Source: Planctomycetia bacterium (lineage in GTDB: Bacteria; Planctomycetota; Planctomycetia; Gemmatales; Gemmataceae). Taken from it: a stretch of 42,147 nucleotides of DNA. Both the position numbers and the translations under genes were made by a program. Location of the stretch: positions 1 through 42,147 of the forward strand of contig SYCV01000067.1 of assembly GCA_005786805.1 (NCBI GenBank), read 5' to 3'. Of this stretch, positions 8,056-16,416 are shown piece after piece. The notes below the pieces were generated by a model. The model was not told the DNA's origin. It was given only the letters and a program-made list of their open reading frames with translations, and did not search any database. Within the stretch, counting starts at the first letter, position 1. Every line of letters begins with the position of its first letter.

Positions 8056-9375
8056 CTAGTTGGCAGCTTGCAACTTTTCCCGTAATAGCTGAAGCACCTT
8101 CTTTTCCAGCGCGTGTAGTATCTTCTCATCACTGGGATAAGGAGACTCAAACGCGGGGCGCAATGGAATCGGCACATCATCCATGCGATAAACCGTGCCG
8201 GGAACATTGATCCCATAGGTGGCTGTAGTGAAAGAAACCGCAGCGGCACGCGTTGTTGAAGTTTCCTTGGTATCCAACGCGATGAATGGAATACCCTGCA
8301 GATGTTCCCTCGCCTCCTGCGAGAAATTCCCCATCGGGTCCGAGGCGATTATCATAGCGGCATCGGCTTCTTTTCTGGCCAAGGTGTCGGTTGTGGTAAA
8401 CTCACCCGGATTGAAACGGGGATAACCCCTTCCAAGGTTGACCCCAAAAGGATAACCAGTCTGCCAGCTAACCACATTGTCAGCTCCGGTAACATTTCCA
8501 TGCCCACGCATGGGATTGGCATAGAACCTGGTGAAAGCATTCAAGTCCCGGGCAAGCGCCAATGCAGCTTCAACATTAAGATGTTTACCCCTTGTCATGG
8601 AAAGCCCCATGCCGAAGAATAAAACTCCAAACTTGCAAGCCTTCATTTTATCAACCAGATTTTGCAACTGCTCAAGGGTCACCCCGGTATCAGCCAAATC
8701 CGATTCTTGAATTGGAATCCCCTTCACCAGGGCCCGGAGCATCCAGAGAACCTCAAAATCTTTTCGAGGCTTGATCTGAAGAAAGATATCGGCGGCAGGT
8801 GCGCTTTTAGTTCTCCGAACATCCACCAATACCACGGTTCGATCCTTCCGGCCATTTGGAACAAACAGTCCTTTTGGCATGGTGGAATATCTACCCCAAT
8901 GACGGGGATGAGACTCCGCGGGATTGGAACCCCAAAAAATCACTAGATCCGCCCGGTTACGAACCTCACCCAGCGAACAGGTGATCTCTCCAACTCCCTG
9001 GAAAGCCATCCCTGAGGGGCCATGACAAACTGAAGTGGTGGTATCAACCGAGGCTCCAACCCAATCAGCTATTGCAACCGCAATCCTCTGCGCCTCGCAG
9101 GTTGTATCAGACAACCCGTAGATGATCGGGAACCTGGCATTCACCAGTATCCGCGCGGCTTCCTCAACAGCTTCCTCCACAGTGGATTCCTTGCCACGAA
9201 TGCGAGCGGCAGGCCCATCCCCCCCCTGATGATTCAAAAACCAGGCTTTTCCCAACACACAAGCATTCTTAGCCTTGGTTATATGGGTCCCTTCAACGGT
9301 GAGTTCGATGTCATCACAGACACAACCACAAAAAGTGCAGGTGGCATTTGAAACAACTTTTAATTCGTTTTGCAT
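8056..9375 (-). CDS. fmdB: Formylmethanofuran dehydrogenase subunit B (molybdopterin oxidoreductase-like)
   Basis: A 439-residue protein of the molybdopterin oxidoreductase fold. In archaeal enzymes subunit B reduces CO2 to formate at a W or Mo centre; bacterial Fhc B homologues are thought to be mostly structural. An N-terminal cysteine cluster (CTFCGCVCDD, Cys13, 16, 18 and 20) plus Cys39 could hold a [4Fe-4S] cluster. Cys117 in TSVCHGPSG lies where I recall the archaeal W/Mo-ligating cysteine. Further family segments are LVIFWGSNPAESHPRHWGR and ANPMRGHGNVTGADNV. It starts 20 bases after the subunit D-like gene. Whether a pterin cofactor is bound is open. Subunits C, F and G and the formyltransferase are absent from this window. 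Confidence 0.9.
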   Translation of the reverse strand: MQNELKVVSNATCTFCGCVCDDIELTVEGTHITKAKNACVLGKAWFLNHQGGDGPAARIRGKESTVEEAVEEAARILVNARFPIIYGLSDTTCEAQRIAVAIADWVGASVDTTTSVCHGPSGMAFQGVGEITCSLGEVRNRADLVIFWGSNPAESHPRHWGRYSTMPKGLFVPNGRKDRTVVLVDVRRTKSAPAADIFLQIKPRKDFEVLWMLRALVKGIPIQESDLADTGVTLEQLQNLVDKMKACKFGVLFFGMGLSMTRGKHLNVEAALALARDLNAFTRFYANPMRGHGNVTGADNVVSWQTGYPFGVNLGRGYPRFNPGEFTTTDTLARKEADAAMIIASDPMGNFSQEAREHLQGIPFIALDTKETSTTRAAAVSFTTATYGINVPGTVYRMDDVPIPLRPAFESPYPSDEKILHALEKKVLQLLREKLQAAN

Positions 9376-9395
9376 ATCAACCGCCCCCAGGGTCT

Positions 9396-9767
9396 TTAAT
9401 CTGTTTTACTTGAACACACCTTTGAAAGAAAAACATCAGTCCCTTTACTATTGGGCATTCCGGTTCCATGGGTATCTGAACCCATGAGACGACTGGACCA
9501 GTCACCATATGCCATGAACAACAATCCGGAGGGTAGTTCCTTTTCCTTTGATGCGACACATGGAATGTTGATGGAACGCTGGTCAGCCCTCAAACAAACA
9601 ATATCACCAGCCACAAGTCCCAGCCTGGCCATGTCTTCGGGGCAAATCTGAACAACTCCGGTTTCCTCGATATATTCCTTGCTGAATTTGCTCTCATTCA
9701 ACGAAGTCCCCTGCCTGGTACTCCGACCGGATATTAAAACAAACAACTCTTCATCATTTTTATTCAT
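9396..9767 (-). CDS. fmdD: Formylmethanofuran dehydrogenase subunit D-like molybdopterin dinucleotide-binding protein
   Basis: A 123-residue protein matching the small subunit D, the separate C-terminal cofactor-binding beta barrel of the molybdopterin oxidoreductase fold. Visible elements are an N-terminal LISGRSTRQG, the barrel segment ICPEDMARLGLVAGDIV (compare 'ED..rLGi..GD.V'), and the C-terminal GDWSSRLMGSDTHGTGMPNSKG, where the Gly-Thr-Gly-Met-Pro motif is typical. The frame could be read from a TTG at 9800, but the ATG at 9767 fits the family start. A TATAAT-like box sits only six bases before this ATG, so the message could be nearly leaderless. It is the first gene of the run fmdD-fmdB-fmdA. 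Confidence 0.8.
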   Translation of the reverse strand: MNKNDEELFVLISGRSTRQGTSLNESKFSKEYIEETGVVQICPEDMARLGLVAGDIVCLRADQRSINIPCVASKEKELPSGLLFMAYGDWSSRLMGSDTHGTGMPNSKGTDVFLSKVCSSKTD

Positions 9768-9773
9768 GATGGT

Positions 9774-9800
9774 ATTATAGAGTATTATCAGGGCTTGCAA
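9774..9800 (-). promoter_or_regulatory. Candidate promoter of the fmd cluster, possibly giving a leaderless transcript
   Basis: On the minus strand a perfect TATAAT occupies 9779-9774 and TTGCAA lies at 9800-9795 with a 15-base spacer. The start ATG begins at 9767, so transcription would begin at or next to the start codon. The spacer is two bases shorter than the usual optimum, and no ribosome binding site precedes this ATG. The call rests on these two boxes alone. Confidence 0.35.
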
Positions 9801-9868
9801 TAAGATGCAGCGAACAATTCCTTGACTTCTTTAAAGATTGAAAAATACAAAAGCAAAGATTGTTGAGG

Positions 9869-10807
9869 CTAGCTTTTTGCCAATAAAACTGAAAGATGTT
9901 CTTTCACACCCTCACTCAAGCCCTCGAGGCTGTAACCGCCTTCAAGGCAGGATACCAACCTGCCCTTGCAACTTGAATTCGCAAGCGATTGAATCGACTT
10001 CGTTAAAACGCCAAAATCCTCGGACTCCAAGCCAAGATCGCCCACGGGATCCCTGTGATCCGCATCAAAGCCAGCACTTAGGATCACCAGTTCGGGCTTG
10101 AATTCAAAAGCTTTTTGCAGATTCTTTTCCCAAGCGGAAAGATAATCCTTTCTCGAGACACCATAGGGCAAAGGTGCATTCAAATTTGTTCCCAAGCCTC
10201 TAAGAGCACCTGTTTCAGATGCTGCGCCAGTGCCTGGATAAAAACCATTTCCATAGCGATGAATGCTGAAAAAGAAAACCTGCGGGTCCTCATAAAAAAT
10301 ATCCTGGGTGCCATTGCCATGATGCACATCCCAATCAACTATCAGGACCTTGTTTAATTTATGATGAGTCAAAGCCCTTTTCGCAGCCAAGGCAACATTA
10401 TTGAACAAACAAAAACCCATGCTCTTGACGGCATTCGCATGATGACCGGGGGGACGTACCAGACTCAGGGCGTTCTGGTGTCTACCCGATAGAACCTCAT
10501 CAACGGCTTTGACACAGGCGCCAGCGGCATAAAGTGAAACCTTGAAAGAATCAGGGCATATCACAGTGTCGGGATCAGCCCTGCCACCCCCATGCGCCGC
10601 TATTTGTCGTATTTGCTCAACCTGCTTGGGCCCATGGAGCTGCATCAGTTCTTTTTCCGCCAATGACTCCCATGAAACAGACTGGCACTTGGAGGCCAGT
10701 CCTGATTTTTCCAGCAAATTTTCGATTGCGGTCAATCGCTCCGGGCGCTCAGGATGCTTCCCTGTCTTATGCTTGAGAAATTCGGAGGATCTCAACAAAA
10801 GAGTCAT
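9869..10807 (-). CDS. Histone deacetylase-family (AcuC/acetylpolyamine-type) zinc hydrolase
   Basis: A 312-residue class II HDAC-like amidohydrolase that removes acetyl or acyl groups from lysine or polyamine amines. Family marks appear in order: GKHPERPERL near the start, LVRPPGHHANAVKSMGFCLFNN with the catalytic histidine pair, VDWDVHHGNGTQDIF supplying zinc-binding Asp and His, and SAGFDADHRDPVGDL supplying the second zinc Asp. Length is normal for bacterial members. It starts six bases after the stop of the HEAT-protein gene, so it is probably co-transcribed with it. A 101-base gap separates it from the fmd cluster. The substrate is uncertain; acetylated polyamine, acetyl-lysine or acetoin-type roles are all known in the superfamily. 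Confidence 0.9.
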   Translation of the reverse strand: MTLLLRSSEFLKHKTGKHPERPERLTAIENLLEKSGLASKCQSVSWESLAEKELMQLHGPKQVEQIRQIAAHGGGRADPDTVICPDSFKVSLYAAGACVKAVDEVLSGRHQNALSLVRPPGHHANAVKSMGFCLFNNVALAAKRALTHHKLNKVLIVDWDVHHGNGTQDIFYEDPQVFFFSIHRYGNGFYPGTGAASETGALRGLGTNLNAPLPYGVSRKDYLSAWEKNLQKAFEFKPELVILSAGFDADHRDPVGDLGLESEDFGVLTKSIQSLANSSCKGRLVSCLEGGYSLEGLSEGVKEHLSVLLAKS

Positions 10808-10813
10808 GGTAGT

Positions 10814-13543
10814 TTACTGGTCATTGTTTTTTTCCTCCACCTTGGCTGGTGGCTTGGGCTTTTCATCCTTTGGCATAGGCATGGGTGGGGCAAACCCCGG
10901 AACGGGTCCGGGAAATTCCAATAATCTTTTACCCGTGGTGACGGGCCCAGGCTTCAACGCCCCCACAAGGCTCGAGAAATAAAGCACCAGTGCCGGCTCA
11001 CCGGCAGGCTGCAAGCATGCTCTCTCAAGCTGTGTGACTTCTTCCAAGGACATGAGAATTCCATTTCGTTGAATATGTTTTATCAAAGACTGCACCGCGG
11101 CTATCCTGACTGGTGGGATTCTTTTACCATCCATGACAATTGCTGCAAGTTCAGGCTGAACCCTTCCAAGCGACAGATTGCCCAGGGCTTCTGCCAAATT
11201 CACCATTCCCTGGTCACTAAGGCGCCCCGGTGTAAGCGCGGATAGCAAGGCAACGGTTGCCGGCCTGGCATCATAACCAGGTAACTCTCCCCGGGATATC
11301 CTAGCGAGCCAAAACACAGCCCTCTCGGCATAATCCTTTCGTTCCTCTTCTGAAAGAGCTGGGGCATTAATCTCAGCAAGAGTCAACTGAATATCCCGCT
11401 GAATCGCCTGGCTGTCGGAAAAGTGCCCGGTTGAAACCACCCTTATATTATCCTGTTTGCGAAAATGCTTTTTAAGTGCATCCACCCTTTTGCCAACCTC
11501 CACCTCATACTCTTTCCCGACCGCATCAAGGATTTTTTTCAAATCAACCTCATCAATCAAAGTTTTTTGAATACCTTTGTACTTGAAGTTCAATTCCTTG
11601 ATTTCCTGCAAATAACTATCCGAAAGGGTGGCAAGAGTCTCGGACAATTGCTTTTCAACATTTTCAACATCAGATTCCCTGCCCTTTTTTCGGACTTCCT
11701 TCAATTCTTTTTCAAATCTTTCATTGGTCTTCTTGACGGTGTCCCCATGATTGATCTCAATAACTTGACGATCTTTCTTGTATGAGGCGACAATCTCATC
11801 AATCTGTCGCAACCTGGCGCTCGCCTTGCGATATCTGTCAACCAAGTCCTTTGCCAAAGCACCCTCAGGAACTGCCGCAAGGAAAATCGGTATCCTGGCA
11901 GCGTAGGACTCCGCCTTGATACTGGAAAGCATGTGATGAATACCCGGGTCAGGCAAAGTTGACTCAATAAAAACCGCATCAATGTCCGAGGCTTTTTCCA
12001 ACCTGCGGATGGTTTCCATGCCATTGACCGCGAGAACCGGTTCAACACCCGCATCCCGCATCACACCGGCAACCTTGTGGCGCCAATCCTCGTTACCAAG
12101 CGCCACCAAAACCCGGGGCTTGTTCATGGTCATCGGCTCAGAACGAAGTGCCCTTGCAAGAACTTCAACAACCTCCGCGCTTGCGTTTGCCATGCGGGAA
12201 TTCGGGATGTTCAAAAGTGCCAAGGCAGCGGCCATTTCAACCCGACGATCGCCATAATTCAAAGCCATCACTAGTGGGGCGCTTCTGCTACCCCTGGGCA
12301 TAGCGGCCTTTAATTCCGCGATGTCACCCAGTGCCCTAGTCACGGCAAGAACCACTCCCGTTTGTTTTTCACTCAAGGCCCGATCCAAAACAGCCAAAAG
12401 CAAGTCGGATTGAACCGTGTTCAGCAGGATATGCAGGTCCGGATTGGACCTTATCAAAGGAAGCCTTATATCAGTTTTTTCAAGATGGCCATTTATTGCA
12501 TTGATAAGTTGCAAAACCTGGGTTTCCTTGTCAGTTGGATCAAGTATCAACGCCAGGGAACTGTAACGGGCCGCATAGTAGGCATTTGCTTTTTTAACAT
12601 CGACAACGGGCAATTCAGGCCAACCCATCACCACCATCATTCCATCCCAGCGCCAGATTTGCACCCGGGCTGGATCGGGGAAATTCACTTTCCCCCTGTA
12701 ATAATTCTCCGCGATTGATCGAAGCTCTTTCTTAGCCTCCGGAAGAGCCCCTAGCTCTATGTTTGCCAAAATTGAAATCGCTGTTTTAGCTTTCTTTCTC
12801 AAGGCTTCCGGCCTTCTGGGATCACTTGAGACAAACCACAATTCCGGCACCGCTTGGAAAGCACCCCGGGCAACCAAAACATCAATCAGGTCAACCTGCG
12901 CCGAGATGGGCATCCCTTCCAAGGCGGCGATCATTGGTGCCTCCACTTCAGAACCGAGCTTTTTGAGCGCGTCAAGGATGTAGGCTTTTTCTATGATGGA
13001 TTGCTTTGCGAGGTCTGCAATCAATAGGGGCACTGAATAAGCACCACTTCGATAAAGTTCCTTGAATGCAAAAGAGCGCTCCTCAGGATTTCCCTGCAAT
13101 TGCTGGATAAGCTTGGCGATTCTTTCAGGATCCTGAAGTTTTTTAAGAGATGCTGCACCCGCAATTTTGATCAATTCATCCACTTCCTTGCGGGCTTGAT
13201 CATTCAAGGTCTTATCCTTGGACCAAGTTTGGACAAGCCGAAGCCTGAAAATCGCATTAAGGGTGATTTTATCAACCAAGCTTGCATACTCAGCTTCCGT
13301 GTATTTTTTCTCCATGAGGTCATGAAGATATCTGGCGGCAAAATCATACTTGCCCACCTCGATTTCAAAGCTTAGGGCCTCCCAATGATCAAATATATTT
13401 TCGGGTGTCTTGAAAAACTGCCTGTATCCATCCCTGCGGTTGTCAGGAGGCTTGGGAGCATCATCCTGGGCGGAAACAAATACCCCACCCATGCTGATGC
13501 ACACAATCATCATGCAAAAACAAAACCTGCTTAAACCAATCAT
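10814..13543 (-). CDS. Secreted HEAT-repeat protein with an embedded receiver-like domain
   Basis: A 909-residue protein of unknown function. Residues 1-25 form a signal peptide (hydrophobic core FCMMIVCISMGGVFVSA) with likely cleavage before QDD. Residues about 130-260 and 380-470 look like HEAT/PBS-lyase helical repeats. Residues about 474-585 (KPRVLVALGNEDW...DAVFIESTLPDPG...IPIFLAA) have the alternating strand/helix pattern of a receiver domain, but the phospho-acceptor position appears to be Glu527. A charged coiled-coil-like stretch spans about 570-690, followed by more HEAT-like repeats to 860 and a Pro/Lys-rich tail. A GAGG ribosome binding site precedes the ATG. The gene lies between lysA (35-base gap) and the HDAC-like gene (6-base gap). 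Confidence 0.75.
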   Translation of the reverse strand: MIGLSRFCFCMMIVCISMGGVFVSAQDDAPKPPDNRRDGYRQFFKTPENIFDHWEALSFEIEVGKYDFAARYLHDLMEKKYTEAEYASLVDKITLNAIFRLRLVQTWSKDKTLNDQARKEVDELIKIAGAASLKKLQDPERIAKLIQQLQGNPEERSFAFKELYRSGAYSVPLLIADLAKQSIIEKAYILDALKKLGSEVEAPMIAALEGMPISAQVDLIDVLVARGAFQAVPELWFVSSDPRRPEALRKKAKTAISILANIELGALPEAKKELRSIAENYYRGKVNFPDPARVQIWRWDGMMVVMGWPELPVVDVKKANAYYAARYSSLALILDPTDKETQVLQLINAINGHLEKTDIRLPLIRSNPDLHILLNTVQSDLLLAVLDRALSEKQTGVVLAVTRALGDIAELKAAMPRGSRSAPLVMALNYGDRRVEMAAALALLNIPNSRMANASAEVVEVLARALRSEPMTMNKPRVLVALGNEDWRHKVAGVMRDAGVEPVLAVNGMETIRRLEKASDIDAVFIESTLPDPGIHHMLSSIKAESYAARIPIFLAAVPEGALAKDLVDRYRKASARLRQIDEIVASYKKDRQVIEINHGDTVKKTNERFEKELKEVRKKGRESDVENVEKQLSETLATLSDSYLQEIKELNFKYKGIQKTLIDEVDLKKILDAVGKEYEVEVGKRVDALKKHFRKQDNIRVVSTGHFSDSQAIQRDIQLTLAEINAPALSEEERKDYAERAVFWLARISRGELPGYDARPATVALLSALTPGRLSDQGMVNLAEALGNLSLGRVQPELAAIVMDGKRIPPVRIAAVQSLIKHIQRNGILMSLEEVTQLERACLQPAGEPALVLYFSSLVGALKPGPVTTGKRLLEFPGPVPGFAPPMPMPKDEKPKPPAKVEEKNNDQ

Positions 13544-13578
13544 GACGGCCTCTTTCCTTATCTTCGCCCGTGCCAGAA

Positions 13579-14877
13579 TTAATCCGGCAATGCAATCGCC
13601 TCAAGTTCGGGGCCAACCAAGTCCTGGTAAGTCTCCCGCCTACGAATAAGCTTGCTCTTTGAACCATCCACCAGCACCTCTGCCGCCCTTACCCTGCTGT
13701 TGTAATTTGAACTCATCGACATCCCATAGGCACCCGCACTGAATGTCGCGAGCAAATCACCCCTTTTCAATGGTGGCAGCGATCTACCCTTGGCGAGGAA
13801 ATCACCCGATTCACAAACAGGCCCCACCACATCAACTTTTAATCCCCCGGGAATTTCAGCCTCGTAGTCTTCTGGAAGATTGGGGAAGTCTACCGAGGGT
13901 TGGGCGGGCCATATGCGATGAAATGAATCGTATAGGGTTGGCCTGATCAAGTCATTCATCGCGGCATCCTGAATCACAAAATGCTTGCCACCGGATTCCT
14001 TGGTATAGATAACCCTGCTGAGCAACAGGCCGGCATTACCCACAATAAAACGACCCGGTTCCAAAACAAGCCTGCATTTAGCTTCCTTTACAGCAGGAAC
14101 AATCACCTCTGCAAAGGCCTTTGCTGGCTGGGCTTCCTGTTTTCGGTAATGGATGCCAAAGCCACCACCCATGTTCATCACACTGATCGGGTGACCCTGC
14201 TCACGCAACTTTGAAATCAAATTCAAAGCCTTGGCAACACCAAGGCGATATGGTTCAACTGAAAGAATTGGCGACCCAAGATGCATATGCAACCCAACCA
14301 CCTTTACTCCAGGGTTGCCTAGAATCCCGCGGGCCACATCCAACACCGTTTCAATATCCAGTCCAAACTTGACCCCCTTCACACTGGTGTCGGTCTTCGC
14401 ATGGGTCTTTGGGGGAAGGTCTGGGTTCACCCTCAACGCGACAGGTGCGACTTTACCCATTGATTTCGCGACATTACCAAGGGCATGCAACTCCTGCTCA
14501 CTTTCCACATTGAACAGGAAGACATTATTATCCAGCGCGGTTCGGAATTCGGCATCGGTCTTTCCAACCCCTGCGAAAACAATTTTTTCACCCCTGCCTC
14601 CTGCGACCAGGGCCCGATGCAGTTCGCCCCCACTGGTCACATCAAAGCCTGAACCGTGATCTGCCATGAGTTTGCACAACGCTATATTGCCGTTGGTTTT
14701 GACGGAATAACAAATGAGAGGATCAACCTCCCTGAAGGCCTCCTGGATCTGATGAAGATGATGGACAAGGGTTGCCTTGCTGTAGATATAAAGAGGCGTT
14801 CCATAACGCTCTGCAAGCTCGGCAACGGGAATATTTTCACAATGAAGAGAACGATTGCGGTAGGCAAAATGATCCAT
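13579..14877 (-). CDS. lysA: Diaminopimelate decarboxylase
   Basis: The enzyme decarboxylates meso-diaminopimelate to lysine, the last step of lysine biosynthesis, using PLP. The 432-residue product has the PLP lysine Lys60 in CYSVKTNGN, the glycine-rich phosphate-binding MNMGGGFGIHY, EPGRFIVGNAGLL, and the C-terminal catalytic cysteine region PVCESGDFLAKGR followed by FSAGAYGMSMSSNYNSR. Length matches the family. It lies 76 bases after argH and 35 before the HEAT-protein gene. Related arginine and ornithine decarboxylases of fold type III are less likely given the CESGD motif. Confidence 0.96.
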   Translation of the reverse strand: MDHFAYRNRSLHCENIPVAELAERYGTPLYIYSKATLVHHLHQIQEAFREVDPLICYSVKTNGNIALCKLMADHGSGFDVTSGGELHRALVAGGRGEKIVFAGVGKTDAEFRTALDNNVFLFNVESEQELHALGNVAKSMGKVAPVALRVNPDLPPKTHAKTDTSVKGVKFGLDIETVLDVARGILGNPGVKVVGLHMHLGSPILSVEPYRLGVAKALNLISKLREQGHPISVMNMGGGFGIHYRKQEAQPAKAFAEVIVPAVKEAKCRLVLEPGRFIVGNAGLLLSRVIYTKESGGKHFVIQDAAMNDLIRPTLYDSFHRIWPAQPSVDFPNLPEDYEAEIPGGLKVDVVGPVCESGDFLAKGRSLPPLKRGDLLATFSAGAYGMSMSSNYNSRVRAAEVLVDGSKSKLIRRRETYQDLVGPELEAIALPD

Positions 14878-14953
14878 GTAATTTCCATCCGTATAAAAAA
14901 GCCCTGGAATGATCTCGGCAGTACAAGCTGCAAAATCGCCAGAGCCTATTTTA

Positions 14954-16330
14954 TCAGGATAGGCGATCCACCCACAATTTTATTTGTGAGGCGACCTGGA
15001 CGGGCGCCGTCGACCCATAAGATCGAAACGCCTGCAATGCTCGAGACACTCCTAATATGTTGTATACCCCGCTGGAAAGCCCCGTGCGGACTTCTTCGTA
15101 ATGTTCTTTGGACAAATCCACGAGCTTGCATCGTTTCTGTTCACACAGACGCACCAGTTTGCCAACTGCCTCGTGGGCCGATCGCATCGGAATGTCCTGC
15201 TGTATCAAATATTCCATTAATGTGGTTGCATCAAGAAAACCATCCTCCAGCCTTGCCTTGATGCTTTCATGCCTGAATTTGGTCCCGGAAACAAGGGGAG
15301 CAGCCAGATCCAATGAGGCCGAAACCGTGTCGAACGAATCGAATAACGCAACCTTGTCTTCCTGAAGATCACGGTTGTAAGCCATGGGCAAGCCCTTCAC
15401 AAGCACCATCATGTGGGTGAGACTGCCTATTACCCTGGCAGTTTTTCCACGCATCAGCTCAAGGACATCTGGATTTTTCTTGTGCGGCATGATGCTCGAG
15501 CCAGTGCAAAAAGAATCCGGCAGATCAATGAAATTGAACTCCGTGGTCGACCAGATAATCCACTCCTCGGCCCACCCCCCCAAGTGCAATGCGATCTGGG
15601 TCAGACATCCCAGAAATTCAACAAGGAAATCCCTGTCCGAGGAAATATCAAGACTGTTTGCAGCAACACAATCGAATCCCAGTAATTGCGCCACCCTTTC
15701 CCGATTAATGGGTAATGAGGTGCCCGCAAGGGCGGCCGCGCCAAGGGGCAGAACATTCACCCTTTTCCTGCAATCCGCCAACCGATCAAAGTCCCTCTGC
15801 AACTTTTCCACATAGGCGAGAAAATAATGTGAGGCGAGAACTGGTTGTGCCCGCTGCAAATGCGTGTAACCAGGAAGAACAACCTCCGTGTTTTCTCGGG
15901 CGGATTCCAGGAATGCTTTCTGCAAAGTTCGAATTTTAACTTGAAGCTCGGCTATCGCCTCCCGGACCCACATTTTCACATCCGTGACAACCTGGTCATT
16001 ACGACTTCTAGCCGTGTGCAGTTTTCTGCCGACATCACCAAGCTTTTTAATCAACGCGGACTCAATGTGGGAGTGTATATCCTCCATGCTGGTCGAATAG
16101 GCGAAATCACCGGATTCAATAGTTGTTTTTATTTCATCCAAGGCGTGATGAATGCTTTTCGCCTCATCCGGGGTTAAAAGGTTGACCTCTGATAGCATGG
16201 TCGCATGCGCCTTGCTTGCCGTGATGTCGTGTATGTAAAGCCTGCGGTCATAAGAAATGGACTCGGTATAAAGCTCAACACGCTTGTCGGTGTCCGCGGA
16301 AAATCGACCACCCCAAGTTTTTCCACTCAT
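14954..16330 (-). CDS. argH: Argininosuccinate lyase
   Basis: This enzyme cleaves argininosuccinate to arginine and fumarate, the last step of arginine biosynthesis. The 458-residue protein carries the fumarase/aspartase superfamily signature GSSIMPHKKNPD with catalytic Ser279, the TARSRNDQV segment near 107-114, and GYTHLQRAQP at 154-163. I chose the ATG at 16330 (MSGKTWGGRF): it matches the family start and has an AGGA site about 8 bases upstream. A TTG at 16372 in the same frame would add 14 residues. It lies 86 bases after aspS and 76 before lysA. Confidence 0.97.
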   Translation of the reverse strand: MSGKTWGGRFSADTDKRVELYTESISYDRRLYIHDITASKAHATMLSEVNLLTPDEAKSIHHALDEIKTTIESGDFAYSTSMEDIHSHIESALIKKLGDVGRKLHTARSRNDQVVTDVKMWVREAIAELQVKIRTLQKAFLESARENTEVVLPGYTHLQRAQPVLASHYFLAYVEKLQRDFDRLADCRKRVNVLPLGAAALAGTSLPINRERVAQLLGFDCVAANSLDISSDRDFLVEFLGCLTQIALHLGGWAEEWIIWSTTEFNFIDLPDSFCTGSSIMPHKKNPDVLELMRGKTARVIGSLTHMMVLVKGLPMAYNRDLQEDKVALFDSFDTVSASLDLAAPLVSGTKFRHESIKARLEDGFLDATTLMEYLIQQDIPMRSAHEAVGKLVRLCEQKRCKLVDLSKEHYEEVRTGLSSGVYNILGVSRALQAFRSYGSTAPVQVASQIKLWVDRLS

Positions 16331-16416
16331 GAAATCATTCCTGAATACCCAAGGGGAAAGGGAGTCTTTCAACTCCCGTGAATATCAAAACAACATGCCA
16401 TCAAACCGTTAAATGA

